Both the position numbers and the translations under genes were made by a program. 22,314 nucleotides of DNA from DATDOY01 sp035293045 (GTDB lineage Bacteria > Actinomycetota > Acidimicrobiia > IMCC26256 > JACPCJ01): assembly GCA_035293045.1 (NCBI GenBank), contig DATDOY010000171.1:1-22314 (forward strand). Direction: 5' to 3'. The stretch's first letter is position 1; each line of letters opens with the position of its first letter. Below, one piece after another: positions 1-8,181 of this stretch. The notes under the pieces were generated by a model. That model worked only from the letters and a program-made list of their open reading frames with translations, searched no databases and had not been told where the DNA came from.

Positions 1-275
1 GTCGCCGGGTCGGCCGCCGCCGCCCGCCGCAGTTCGTCAACTTCGGACAGCACGCGCCGCGCCGCGAGCCCGACTTCACCCTCCAGGGTCAAGGGGAACC
101 CCACGACGATCACCGAGGCACCTTGAGCGCGCGCCGCCGCCACGATGGCCTCGTGATCCTCATCACGGCGGCGCGCTCGGTCGATGACGGTCAGCGGCGT
201 GGCCGTGGTGCCCGACGGATCCGACACAGCGAGACCGATGCGGCGAGATCCGAGATCCACGCCAAGTGCTCGCAT
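1..275 (-). CDS. ruvX: RuvX/YqgF-family Holliday junction resolvase-like protein (N-terminal part)
   Basis: This is the N-terminal 91 or so residues of a YqgF/RuvX protein; the gene runs off the left edge. The ATG at 275 gives a protein opening MRALGVDLGSRRIGLAVSDP, the RNase H-fold strand with its first catalytic Asp (D7) that typifies the family. A hydrophobic strand reading ASVIVVGFPLTLEGE follows, matching the VGxPxxxxG segment of YqgF proteins. Family members act on Holliday junctions or in 16S rRNA 5'-end maturation; the role here is inferred from family only. It lies 65 nt downstream of alaS on the same strand, the usual alaS-ruvX order, so it is probably co-transcribed. The C-terminal catalytic residues are outside the window. 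Confidence 0.9.
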   Translation of the reverse strand, partial: MRALGVDLGSRRIGLAVSDPSGTTATPLTVIDRARRRDEDHEAIVAAARAQGASVIVVGFPLTLEGEVGLAARRVLSEVDELRRAAAADPA

Positions 276-340
276 CAAGGGGTCGGATCGAACAGGCGCA
301 GGCCTGCGTACGGGCGTGGGTGCGGACCGGGGTGGCGCAT

Positions 341-2992
341 TCAGCCCGCCAGACCGTCGAGGAGCGAGCGCGCCTGTGCGTGTGCCTGGGCGAGCGCTTC
401 GTCCACCGCCTCCGGTCGCTTCCCCCCTCCGACGACGACGTCGGGGTTCTTGGCCGTCCCGCCCTGGAGCGTCCGTGCGGCGTCGCCGACCACGTCGGCC
501 GCCGAAATCCCCTTGTCCTGGAGGTCCCGGCTGACGGCGGCGGTGATCGCCGCCTTGCTCGGGTCGCTGCTAACTCCGGCGATCACGACCACGCCCGTGC
601 CCAGCGCGTCGCGGGTGGCGATCGCCAGGGTGCGGTAGTCGTCCGGGGACAGTCCATCGCGTCGGGCTACGACGAGACCGCCGACCGCGGCGGCCGCGAG
701 TTCCTTCGATTCGCCCAGCGCCTGCTGCGAACGGAGGGCGTTGATCTCGTCGTGCATCTCGCGGACCTGGGCCTGCAGGCGCTCGACGCGCGCCGGCACT
801 TCGACTGGGGGGACGTTCAGCGAGAGGGCGATCGCGCGCAGCGCCGCCTCGTTGTCGTGCGCCAACGCGAGCGCGGCGTCGCCCGTCAGGGCCTCAACCC
901 GTCGAACGTTCGCTCCGATCGATCCCTCGCCGAGAATCTTGATCGGCCCGATCGACCCCAGCGCGTGCACGTGGGTCCCCCCGCACAACTCGACCGAATG
1001 TCGGCCGGCCTCAACGACCCGAACGATTTCGCCGTACTTGTCGCCGAAGAACGCCAGCGCTCCGAGGGTTTCGGCGTGATCCTTGGTCGTTTCGTACGCA
1101 CGTACGGTGGCGTTGGTGAGGACTTCCTCGTTGGCCGCGGCCTCGACGTCGGCCAGCGCTCCGGGGCTCACGGCCTCGTAATGGGAGAAGTCGAATCTCA
1201 GTCGCTCCGGCCCGACGTGCGATCCCTGCTGGCGCACGTGCTCCCCGACCACCTCGCGGAGCGCCCAGTGCAAGAGGTGCGTGCCCGTGTGGTTCCGGGC
1301 CGTCCGCTGCCGCAGCGTCGACTCCACGCGCGCCACCAGCTCGTCGTCGACGCCGATCTCTCCCTGCTCGACCGTCGCGCGGTGGGCGATCAGCGAACCT
1401 TGGATCGCCCACTGGGTGTCGACGACACGGACCACGACGTCGGGACCCTCGAGCACCCCGGTATCCCCCACCTGGCCGCCCGACTCGGCGTAGAACGGAG
1501 TTCGATCGAGGATGATCTCCACGGAGTCTCCGGCCGTCGCCCGCGATAACGGTCGGCCGTCGACGAGGAGGCCGAGCACGCGGACACCCTCCGCACTCAC
1601 GTGGCCGTACCCCAGGAACTCGCTGGCGCCGCGCTCGTCGAGCACAGTTCGATAGACGTCGGCCGACGCCGCGAGGCCGGTCCCCGGGCCCGAATCCCCG
1701 GCGGCGTGGGCGGCCTTCGCCCGCGCTCGCTGGTCGCCCATCAACGCCTCGAAGCGGTCGAGATCCACGGAACGGCCGCGTTCGCCCGCGATCTCTCGGG
1801 TGAGGTCGATCGGGAACCCGAGGCTGTCGTGGAGCAGAAACGCCTGGTCTCCCGAGACGTCGCCCGCGCCCAGCTGCTGGTCGAGGATCTCGATGCCCCG
1901 ATCGAGCGTCTTTCGGAATCGCCGCTCCTCTCGGTCGATGACGTCCTGGACGAACTCCAGGTTCTTCATCACCTCGGGATACGCCTCACCCATGGTGGCG
2001 GCGGTCGCCGCCACCATGGGTGCCATCACCTGATCGTGCGCGTCGAGGAGCACCGCGTGGCGCACGGCGCGCCGGATGATGCGTCGCAGCACGTAACCCC
2101 GGTCCTCATTCGACGGGTTGACGCCGTCGGCCACGAGGAACGTCGCCGCCCGGCCGTGGTCGGCAATGATCCTCAAGGACACGTCGACCTTGTCGTCGCG
2201 GCCGTACGCCTGGCGCGTGGCGTCCTGGGCGGCGGCCAGCAGACGAGTGAACACGTCGGTCTCGAATACCGATGTCGTGCCCTGCAGCAACGCCAGCACG
2301 CGATCGAGTCCGGAGCCGGTGTCGATGTTGCGCTGCGGGAGGGGCTCGAGGGCACCCTCCGCCGTGCGGTTGAACTGCATGAACACGAGGTTCCAGAACT
2401 CGACGAAGCGCTCTTCCCCGCCGTGGGCCGGTCCCCCCTCCGCCCCGAATTCCGGGCCGCGATCCAAGAAGATCTCGGACGAGGGGCCACAGGGACCCGT
2501 CGATCCCATCGCCCAGAAGTTCGATTCACCGCCGAGGCGTTGGATCCTCTCCATCGGGAACCCGACGGCTTCGTGCCAGATCTGCTCGGCTTCGTCGTCG
2601 TCCTCGAACACGGTGACCCACAGGCGCTCGGCATCGAAGCCGAGGGTCTCGGTGACGAACTCCCACGCATATGGGATGGCGAGTTCCTTGAAGTAATCCC
2701 CCAGGCTGAAGTTGCCGAGCATCTCGAAGAGCGTGAGATGGCGGGTCGTCGTCCCGATGATGTCGATGTCGGTCGTACGGAAACACTTCTGCACCGAGGT
2801 CGCCCGCGGGTACGGGGCGGGCTCCTCGCCGAGCATGTACGGCTTGAACTGGACCATCCCCGCCGTGGTCAGCAGCATCGTCGGGTCGTGGGGAATCAAG
2901 CTCGACGACGGCACGACCGTGTGTCCACGCTCCTCGAAGAATCCGAGGAAGGCGCGACGCAGCTGGTCGGCGGTTTGCGGTGGCACGGCCAT
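341..2992 (-). CDS. alaS: Alanyl-tRNA synthetase
   Basis: Charges tRNA-Ala with alanine and edits Ser/Gly mischarged tRNA in the cytoplasm. The 883-residue product has the usual AlaRS length and layout. The N-terminal class II catalytic domain begins at about residue 8 and includes FRTTDIDIIG and LTLFEMLGNFSLGDYF. A tRNA-recognition helical region contains NEDRGYVLRRIIRRAVRHA. The editing domain has the zinc-binding pair HTGTH (H568, H572) and CGGTH (C670, H674). The C-terminal DHHA1 domain ends with the glycine-rich GGTAKNPDVVVGGGK segment. The ATG at 2992 is chosen because alignment to AlaRS begins there; a 34-residue in-frame upstream extension runs into the neighbouring gene and is rejected. 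Only 4 nt separate it from the upstream small gene, so translation is probably coupled. A perfect palindrome lies within the coding region at 1987-2022. Confidence 0.98.
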   Translation of the reverse strand: MAVPPQTADQLRRAFLGFFEERGHTVVPSSSLIPHDPTMLLTTAGMVQFKPYMLGEEPAPYPRATSVQKCFRTTDIDIIGTTTRHLTLFEMLGNFSLGDYFKELAIPYAWEFVTETLGFDAERLWVTVFEDDDEAEQIWHEAVGFPMERIQRLGGESNFWAMGSTGPCGPSSEIFLDRGPEFGAEGGPAHGGEERFVEFWNLVFMQFNRTAEGALEPLPQRNIDTGSGLDRVLALLQGTTSVFETDVFTRLLAAAQDATRQAYGRDDKVDVSLRIIADHGRAATFLVADGVNPSNEDRGYVLRRIIRRAVRHAVLLDAHDQVMAPMVAATAATMGEAYPEVMKNLEFVQDVIDREERRFRKTLDRGIEILDQQLGAGDVSGDQAFLLHDSLGFPIDLTREIAGERGRSVDLDRFEALMGDQRARAKAAHAAGDSGPGTGLAASADVYRTVLDERGASEFLGYGHVSAEGVRVLGLLVDGRPLSRATAGDSVEIILDRTPFYAESGGQVGDTGVLEGPDVVVRVVDTQWAIQGSLIAHRATVEQGEIGVDDELVARVESTLRQRTARNHTGTHLLHWALREVVGEHVRQQGSHVGPERLRFDFSHYEAVSPGALADVEAAANEEVLTNATVRAYETTKDHAETLGALAFFGDKYGEIVRVVEAGRHSVELCGGTHVHALGSIGPIKILGEGSIGANVRRVEALTGDAALALAHDNEAALRAIALSLNVPPVEVPARVERLQAQVREMHDEINALRSQQALGESKELAAAAVGGLVVARRDGLSPDDYRTLAIATRDALGTGVVVIAGVSSDPSKAAITAAVSRDLQDKGISAADVVGDAARTLQGGTAKNPDVVVGGGKRPEAVDEALAQAHAQARSLLDGLAG
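1987..2022. repeat. Perfect inverted repeat (17-bp arms, 2-nt centre) inside alaS
   Basis: Bases 1987-2003 and 2006-2022 are exact reverse complements, separated only by GT at 2004-2005. The arms begin CACCCATGGTGG. The repeat encodes about residues 324-335 of AlaRS (around MVAATAATMG), so the protein segment is near-symmetric Ala/Thr/Val/Met. In mRNA it could form a very stable hairpin. Chance is helped by GC-rich codons, but 17 matched pairs in a row is notable. No function is known. Confidence 0.85.
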
Positions 2993-2996
2993 GAGA

Positions 2997-3293
2997 CTAA
3001 TTCCGCGCCGGGTCGGCTCCCTGTCCCATTGCGGGATGGGGCGGGCGGAACATCGGCGCGCGTCCCTCGACTTCTCCACGGAGTTGCGCCTCACGTTCCG
3101 CCATCGCCTGTCGTCCCTCCTCCACGGCGAGCCGCAGCTCGCGACCCATCTCGCGGAGCCCCTCCGTCACGCGGCCGGCGATGCTCTCGGGCGTGTAGCG
3201 CTCCGCCGTGCGCTTCATCGCCTTCGCCACCCAGATCGAGAGCCCAAAACCGAGCCCGACGCCGACGGCGAGCCAGAAGAGCCGCTTGAACAC
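2997..3293 (-). CDS. Small membrane-anchored protein, DUF6167-like
   Basis: A 98-residue protein with one N-terminal hydrophobic segment (about residues 5-22, FWLAVGVGLGFGLSIWVA). A basic, amphipathic helical tail follows, with a TPESIAGRV motif and an AVEEGRQAMAEREAQLR stretch. This resembles the short actinobacterial DUF6167 proteins, which also sit between DUF948 and alaS. The function of the family is unknown. The start is GTG at 3293, which fits the spacing of 2 nt from the upstream DUF948 stop; the stop at 2997 lies 4 nt before the alaS start. It is therefore in the middle of a tight operon. The assignment rests on synteny and pattern, not on a profile search. Confidence 0.8.
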   Translation of the reverse strand: MFKRLFWLAVGVGLGFGLSIWVAKAMKRTAERYTPESIAGRVTEGLREMGRELRLAVEEGRQAMAEREAQLRGEVEGRAPMFRPPHPAMGQGADPARN

Positions 3294-3295
3294 GA

Positions 3296-3661
3296 TCAGG
3301 ACTTCCCGTTGGGCTTGCGGAGACGGCGTCCGGCTCGCGCGACGCCGGCGCCGAGCGCCATCGCCTTCACCACGGGGTTGGAGAAGGTCAGGTACGCGAG
3401 GCGTGACGCTGCGTCGACGGTCTGTCCGACCGACTCCGCCGTCTCGATGATTCCCTCGACCCGCCTCAGATCGTGGTTGGCCTGCTGAACCGTCTGTTGC
3501 ATATCGCGCACGAGCGGGATCGTCTCGCGGTGGAGCTCGTCCACTGCCTCGCGAAGCGCGCCAAGCGTGCGACCGAGCGAGAACAGAGCGAGGAGGAGTC
3601 CGACGACGAGGACCGCGGCCGCGACCGCAGCGATGATGGCGGCGACCTCTGAGGCGCTCAC
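3296..3661 (-). CDS. DUF948-family membrane protein
   Basis: A 121-residue protein with a single N-terminal membrane segment (about residues 7-29, very Ala/Val/Leu-rich). A helical region follows (LREAVDELHRETIPLVRDMQ and onward to about residue 75), consistent with the coiled coil of DUF948 proteins. It ends in a short basic tail, RRLRKPNGKS. The start is GTG at 3661, preceded at 7 nt by a purine-rich AGAGGGG ribosome-binding site. DUF948 proteins form membrane-bound coiled coils of unknown role in Actinobacteria and Firmicutes. Its place between rarA and the DUF6167-like gene, ahead of alaS, matches the conserved actinobacterial order. Confidence 0.85.
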   Translation of the reverse strand: MSASEVAAIIAAVAAAVLVVGLLLALFSLGRTLGALREAVDELHRETIPLVRDMQQTVQQANHDLRRVEGIIETAESVGQTVDAASRLAYLTFSNPVVKAMALGAGVARAGRRLRKPNGKS

Positions 3662-3691
3662 CGCGAGGCCCCTCTCTGCCGGTGGGCGCGC

Positions 3692-5080
3692 CTACCCCGC
3701 ACCGCCGCTCGATCCTTCGCCTCCATCGTGCCGTTCGCCTCCACGTTTCTCGGTCCTGGCCGCGATCATGGCCTGTCGCCGTTGAGCAAGACGATCCGCA
3801 ATCGTCGCCTCCTCGCCGTGAGGGGAGGGATCGTAGTAGCGGTGGCCTTCGACCTCCGGCGGGCGGTGCGCTTGCGCGACCCAGCCCTCGGGAAGGTCAT
3901 GAGGGTACACGTAGCCCTCGCCGTGCCCGAGGTGGGTCCCGCTCCTGCCGCTGGCGTCGCGGAGGTGGACGGGCACGAGGCCCGCCGGGGTCTCTTGAAC
4001 GTCCCGGCGGGCCGCCAGGACGCCCCGCTTGATGGCATTCGACTTGGGCGCCATGGCCAAATACACGACGGCCTGTCCGAGGTTGAGTTGCGCCTCGGGG
4101 AGGCCCACGAACTCCACCGCATGGGCGGCAGCGTTGGCAACGACGAGAGCCCGCGGGTCGGCGAGGCCCACGTCTTCCGAGGCGAGGATCACGAGGCGCC
4201 GCGCGATGTAGCGAGGATCCTCTCCGGCTTCGACCATCCGCGCGAGCCAATAAAGGCCGGCGTCCGGGTCGGACCCGCGGACGCTCTTGATGAAGGCGGA
4301 GATCACGTCGTAGTGCTCGTCTTCGCCGTACCGGATGGCGCGCATCGCCATGGCGGCCTCCGCGTCCTCGAGCGTGATTCGCGGCCGACCGGCCTCCTGA
4401 GCGAGCGCGGCGGCCACCTCGAGGGCGATGAGGGTCTGACGGGCATCCCCTTGCGCCCGATCGGCGAGATGGCTTCGAGCATCGACGTCAAGGGCGAGCC
4501 CGGTACCGCCCAACCCCCGGTCCGCGTCCTCCATGGCGCGATCAACGAGGACCCCGAGGTCCTCGGCGCTGACCTCCTCGAACCGGAACAACGTCGAGCG
4601 CGACATCAGCGGTGCGTTGACCGAGAAGTACGGATTCTCGGTCGTGGCCCCGATCAGCACGAGCGTTCCGTCCTCGACATGCGGAAGCAGGGCGTCCTGC
4701 TGGGTGCGGTTGAAGCGATGGATCTCGTCCAGGAACAGGATCGTCCCCTGACCCTGCTCGCCGAGGCGTCGTCGGGACCGACCGACGACCTCTCGCACCT
4801 CCTTTACGCCGGCCGTCACCGCCGACATCGGCTCGAACGCCTTGGCCGTCGCGTCGGCGATCACGCGCGCCACGGTTGTCTTGCCGGTGCCCGGCGGGCC
4901 CCAGAAGATCACCGAGGAGAGGCGGTCCGATTCGATGAGGGCGCGGAGGGGACGTCCCGATTCGAGCAGGTGGCGCTGGCCCGCCACTTCGCTCAGGGCC
5001 CGCGGTCGCATCCGGGTTGCCAGCGGCGCTTGGCGGGTGAGCCGTTCCTCGATCGACGCGGAAAAGAGGTCGTCCGCCAT
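3692..5080 (-). CDS. rarA: Replication-associated recombination protein A (RarA/MgsA AAA+ ATPase)
   Basis: A 462-residue AAA+ ATPase of the clamp-loader/RuvB-like branch that acts at stalled replication forks. Visible motifs are the N-terminal PLATRMRPRALSEVAGQ segment, Walker A GPPGTGKTT (residues 61-69), Walker B LFLDEIHRF (115-123), sensor 1 GATTENP (144-150) and the arginine-finger region PLMSRS (157-162). The C-terminal half carries the tetramerisation/MgsA region, with SAFIKSVRGSDPDAGLYWLA and ASEDVGLADPRAL. The final 20 or so residues are Gly/Glu-rich and look disordered. The ATG at 5080 starts directly before the conserved N-terminus. The stop lies 30 nt before the DUF948 start, and aspS ends 57 nt upstream. 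No clear Shine-Dalgarno sequence precedes the ATG. Confidence 0.96.
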   Translation of the reverse strand: MADDLFSASIEERLTRQAPLATRMRPRALSEVAGQRHLLESGRPLRALIESDRLSSVIFWGPPGTGKTTVARVIADATAKAFEPMSAVTAGVKEVREVVGRSRRRLGEQGQGTILFLDEIHRFNRTQQDALLPHVEDGTLVLIGATTENPYFSVNAPLMSRSTLFRFEEVSAEDLGVLVDRAMEDADRGLGGTGLALDVDARSHLADRAQGDARQTLIALEVAAALAQEAGRPRITLEDAEAAMAMRAIRYGEDEHYDVISAFIKSVRGSDPDAGLYWLARMVEAGEDPRYIARRLVILASEDVGLADPRALVVANAAAHAVEFVGLPEAQLNLGQAVVYLAMAPKSNAIKRGVLAARRDVQETPAGLVPVHLRDASGRSGTHLGHGEGYVYPHDLPEGWVAQAHRPPEVEGHRYYDPSPHGEEATIADRLAQRRQAMIAARTEKRGGERHDGGEGSSGGAG

Positions 5081-5137
5081 CAGTTGCCGGACGGCGCGCG
5101 GACCCGGAGCGATTCGGCCACGCCGCGACCCACCGCT

Positions 5138-6886
5138 TCAGTCCTTCGGTGGGATCGCGCGAAGGCCGAGATCGCGAAGCTGATCGTCGTCGACGGCGGC
5201 CGGAGCACCCGTCAGTGGGTCGCTCCCCGACTGCGTTTTCGGGAAGGCGATGACGTCGCGTAGCGACTGCTCGCCCGCGATGACCATCGCGAGGCGGTCG
5301 ATGCCGAAGGCAAATCCGGCGTGAGGCGGAACGCCGTACCGAAAAGCCTCGAGGAGGAAACCGAACCGCGCCGCGCTCACCTCGGGGGGGATCCCGAGCA
5401 GACCGAAGATCCGCTCCTGCAGTTCTCGTTGGTGGATTCGTACTGAGCCTGAACCGAGCTCGATGCCATTCACCACCAGGTCGTACGCCATCGACCGCAC
5501 GTCGAGCGGTCGGTCGTCCAGGAGGGCCACGTCTTCTGGGTGGGGTGCGGTGAAGGGATGGTGACCCGACTGGGGCGCGCCGTCGGCGTCCACTCCCTCG
5601 AAGAGCGGAAAGTCGGTGACCCACAAGAGGTGGAGGTTGTCCGCCAACGAAGCCGGGCGATGCCCGAGTTCCGATCCGATCTCGAGGCGGAGCGCGCCGA
5701 GGAGCGTCTGCGCTCGACGAAGGTCGTCGTCGGCGACGACCAGCACCAAGTCACCGTCGTCGACCTTGAGCGACTCCCGGACCGCCGACAACTCGGCGGG
5801 TTGGAGAAACTTCGCGACCGGTGAGTCGAGTGCGTCCGGGCCGACCCGCATCCACACCAGGCCGGCGCCCCCGAGGGCTTTTGCCCGCTCGGTCCACGCG
5901 TCCAAACGGTTGCGGGGCGTGTCTGACGCGCCGGTGATACCGAGGCCGACCACCGCCTTCCCTGCGAACGCGCGGAACTCGGTGGACTCGAAAACCTCGG
6001 TGATCTCGAAGAGCTCCATCCCAAACCGGGTGTCGGGCTTGTCGGACCCGAAGCGGGCCTTCGCCTCCGCCCACGTCATGCGGGCGAACGGGCCGGGGCG
6101 TTCGCCCGAGACCTCGCCGATCGCCGCGCCCACCGCTTCTTCGATGAACCGCATGACGTCCTCGTCGGTGGCAAAGCTCATCTCCGCGTCGAGCTGCACG
6201 AACTCGTAGGCGCGATCGGCGCGGAGGTCCTCGTCGCGCCAGCAGGTCGCGATCTGGTAGTACCGATCGAGTCCCGCGACCATGAGGAGTTGCTTGAAGA
6301 GTTGGGGCGACTGCGGGAGCGCGTAGAACGTCCCCGGCTGCTTGCGGCTGGGGACGAGGAAGTCCCGAGCGCCTTCGGGCGTCGAGCGGGTCAGCGTCGG
6401 GGTCTGCACGTCGACGAACCCCTGCTCCTCCATCGACCGGCGGATGGCGAGGGCGAGCCTCGACCGGAGGCGCAGGTTCGCCTGCATCCTCGGCCGCCGA
6501 AGGTCGAGAAACCGGTATTTCAGTCGCAGCGCCTCCTCGACCTCGGTGCGGTCGTCGATCGGAATGGGCAGGGGCTCGGCCTCCGAGAGCACCTCGACGA
6601 CGTCGCCAACCACTTCGATCTCGCCGGTGTCGAGATCAGGATTGACCGTGCCCTCGGGGCGCGCTCGCACGGTGCCCTCGATGCGCAGCACCCACTCCGA
6701 GCGAACCCCGTGGGCACTCGGCAATCGCTCCGGATCGAGCACGACTTGGGCAAGTCCGCGCACGTCGCGAAGGTCGAGGAACACGATTCCTCCGTGGTCG
6801 CGTCGGGAATCGACCCAGCCGCACAGCGAGACCTGCGCGCCGATGTCGGCGGCGGTGAGGTCTCCCGCGTAGTGGGAGCGCATCAT
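5138..6886 (-). CDS. aspS: Aspartyl-tRNA synthetase, probably non-discriminating
   Basis: A class IIb synthetase of 582 residues, the usual bacterial length with the inserted GAD domain. The N-terminal OB-fold anticodon-binding domain reads CGWVDSRRDHGGIVFLDLRD. Motif 2 lies in CWRDEDLRADRAYEFVQLD, and motif 3 near the C-terminus in GFAFGIDRLAM. Residues H31 and G79 occupy the positions where discriminating AspRSs (E. coli type) have Leu and Lys. His and Gly there are associated with non-discriminating enzymes that also make Asp-tRNA-Asn for GatCAB. The start is ATG at 6886, overlapping the hisS stop by 4 nt (ATGA); a second ATG follows immediately. A much longer in-frame extension upstream lies inside hisS and is rejected. 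Confidence 0.97.
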   Translation of the reverse strand: MMRSHYAGDLTAADIGAQVSLCGWVDSRRDHGGIVFLDLRDVRGLAQVVLDPERLPSAHGVRSEWVLRIEGTVRARPEGTVNPDLDTGEIEVVGDVVEVLSEAEPLPIPIDDRTEVEEALRLKYRFLDLRRPRMQANLRLRSRLALAIRRSMEEQGFVDVQTPTLTRSTPEGARDFLVPSRKQPGTFYALPQSPQLFKQLLMVAGLDRYYQIATCWRDEDLRADRAYEFVQLDAEMSFATDEDVMRFIEEAVGAAIGEVSGERPGPFARMTWAEAKARFGSDKPDTRFGMELFEITEVFESTEFRAFAGKAVVGLGITGASDTPRNRLDAWTERAKALGGAGLVWMRVGPDALDSPVAKFLQPAELSAVRESLKVDDGDLVLVVADDDLRRAQTLLGALRLEIGSELGHRPASLADNLHLLWVTDFPLFEGVDADGAPQSGHHPFTAPHPEDVALLDDRPLDVRSMAYDLVVNGIELGSGSVRIHQRELQERIFGLLGIPPEVSAARFGFLLEAFRYGVPPHAGFAFGIDRLAMVIAGEQSLRDVIAFPKTQSGSDPLTGAPAAVDDDQLRDLGLRAIPPKD

Positions 6887-8181
6887 GCGCGGGCCCCGGC
6901 GCTGTCGATCCGCGTCCGGACCCACGCCCCGACCTCGTCGCGGGGAACCTCGTGCTGATCGCCGGACTCCATGTGCTTGACCACGACCATTCCTCGGGAC
7001 CACTCCTCGGGCGCCACGATCGCCGTGTACGTCGCCGCGCTCCGGTCGGCGGCCTTGATCTGAGCCTTCACGGAGCGGCCACCGAATCCGCGATCGACCC
7101 GCAACCCCGTCTCTCGGAGGTCGTGGGCGAGAACCACCGTCGCCTCGAATCCCGAATCGCCTCCGACCGCGTCGACGACGAAGACGTCGAGGCCGCGAAC
7201 CCCGAGGGCGAACGTGCCCTCTGCATCGCAGGCGATGAGGAGCCGCTCCACGCCGAGACCGAACCCGATTCCCGGGGCCGGTGGCGCACCCATGTCCTCG
7301 GACAGCCGGTCGTACCGGCCACCTCCCCCCAGTGCGTTCTGGGCTGCGTCGAGGCTGCTGCTCGTGAACTCGAAGGTCGTACGCGTGTAGTAGTCGAGCC
7401 CACGCACGAGGCGAGGGTCGATCTCGTATTTCACCCCGATCGCATCCAGTCCACGCTGGACCCCCTCGAAGTGCTCGCGGCACGGGTCGCAGAGGTGTTC
7501 GAACAACGCGGGCGCGCGTTCGGCAATCTCCTGGCACTCCGGCCGCTTGCAATCCAGCACCCGGAGCGGGTTCGTGGGGTAGCGACCACGCGAGTCGTTG
7601 CAGAGACGATCGGCGTGCTCGGCGAAATACGCCCTCAGCAAGTCGACGTAACCCGGACGGCACGTCGTATCTCCCAGCGAGTTGACGAGCAGGCGGATGT
7701 CGCGGAGTCCGAGATCCCGCAAGAAGCCCTCGGCCATCGCCACTACCTCGACGTCGAGCGCCGGATCGTCCGTGCCGATCGCTTCCACCCCGAGTTGGTG
7801 GTGCTGGCGATACCGGCCCTTCTGGGCCCGCTCGTACCGGAAGTGTGGTGCGACGTACCAGACCTTCCACGGGGTCGCCGGACGGTGCTGGACGAACGCC
7901 CGCATGACCGCCGCCGTTCCCTCCGGGCGCAGGACCAGCGCGCGATCACCCCGATCGACGAACTCGTACATCTCCTTTTGGACGACGTCGGTGCCTTCGC
8001 CCACGCGTCGAAACACCTCGGTGTGTTCAAAGACGGGCTGGACGATCAAGCCGTACCCCGACCCCTCAGCGCGGCGAGCGAATCGGCCGATCAGGCGCTC
8101 CCACCGCGCAGAGTCGGGCGGCATGACGTCGTGGGTCCCCTTCGGTGAGCGGTACGTCGCCCCGGAATCCGTTGGCGTCAC
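6883..8181 (-). CDS. hisS: Histidyl-tRNA synthetase
   Basis: A class II synthetase of 432 residues that charges tRNA-His. It opens with the usual RSPKGTHDVMP. Motif 2 is FRYERAQKGRYRQHHQ (114-129), the HisA motif LVRGLDYYTRTTFEF lies at 258-272, and motif 3 is in GIGFGLGVERLL. The C-terminal anticodon-binding domain includes VKAQIKAADRSAA. A four-cysteine cluster (C211, C216, C231, C234) in the insertion domain resembles that of many bacterial HisRSs and may bind metal. The start is GTG at 8181, overlapping the upstream hydrolase stop (GTGA). The aspS start overlaps its own stop by 4 nt, so MBL-hisS-aspS are translationally coupled. Confidence 0.98.
   Translation of the reverse strand: MTPTDSGATYRSPKGTHDVMPPDSARWERLIGRFARRAEGSGYGLIVQPVFEHTEVFRRVGEGTDVVQKEMYEFVDRGDRALVLRPEGTAAVMRAFVQHRPATPWKVWYVAPHFRYERAQKGRYRQHHQLGVEAIGTDDPALDVEVVAMAEGFLRDLGLRDIRLLVNSLGDTTCRPGYVDLLRAYFAEHADRLCNDSRGRYPTNPLRVLDCKRPECQEIAERAPALFEHLCDPCREHFEGVQRGLDAIGVKYEIDPRLVRGLDYYTRTTFEFTSSSLDAAQNALGGGGRYDRLSEDMGAPPAPGIGFGLGVERLLIACDAEGTFALGVRGLDVFVVDAVGGDSGFEATVVLAHDLRETGLRVDRGFGGRSVKAQIKAADRSAATYTAIVAPEEWSRGMVVVKHMESGDQHEVPRDEVGAWVRTRIDSAGARA

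Noticed and set aside
1601..3289. Long plus-strand open frame (562 codons) opposite alaS
   Set aside because: It is antisense to a clear AlaRS and its translation is Arg/Pro/Ala-rich with no recognisable domain. The same applies to long plus-strand frames at 266-1549, 3728-5263, 12202-13407, 13543-14943 and 15483-17117. They are expected where GC-rich third positions keep the opposite strand open.
6887..7870. In-frame 328-codon extension upstream of AspRS
   Set aside because: It lies wholly within hisS in another frame and has no homology to AspRS. The ATG that overlaps the hisS stop gives a normal-length enzyme.
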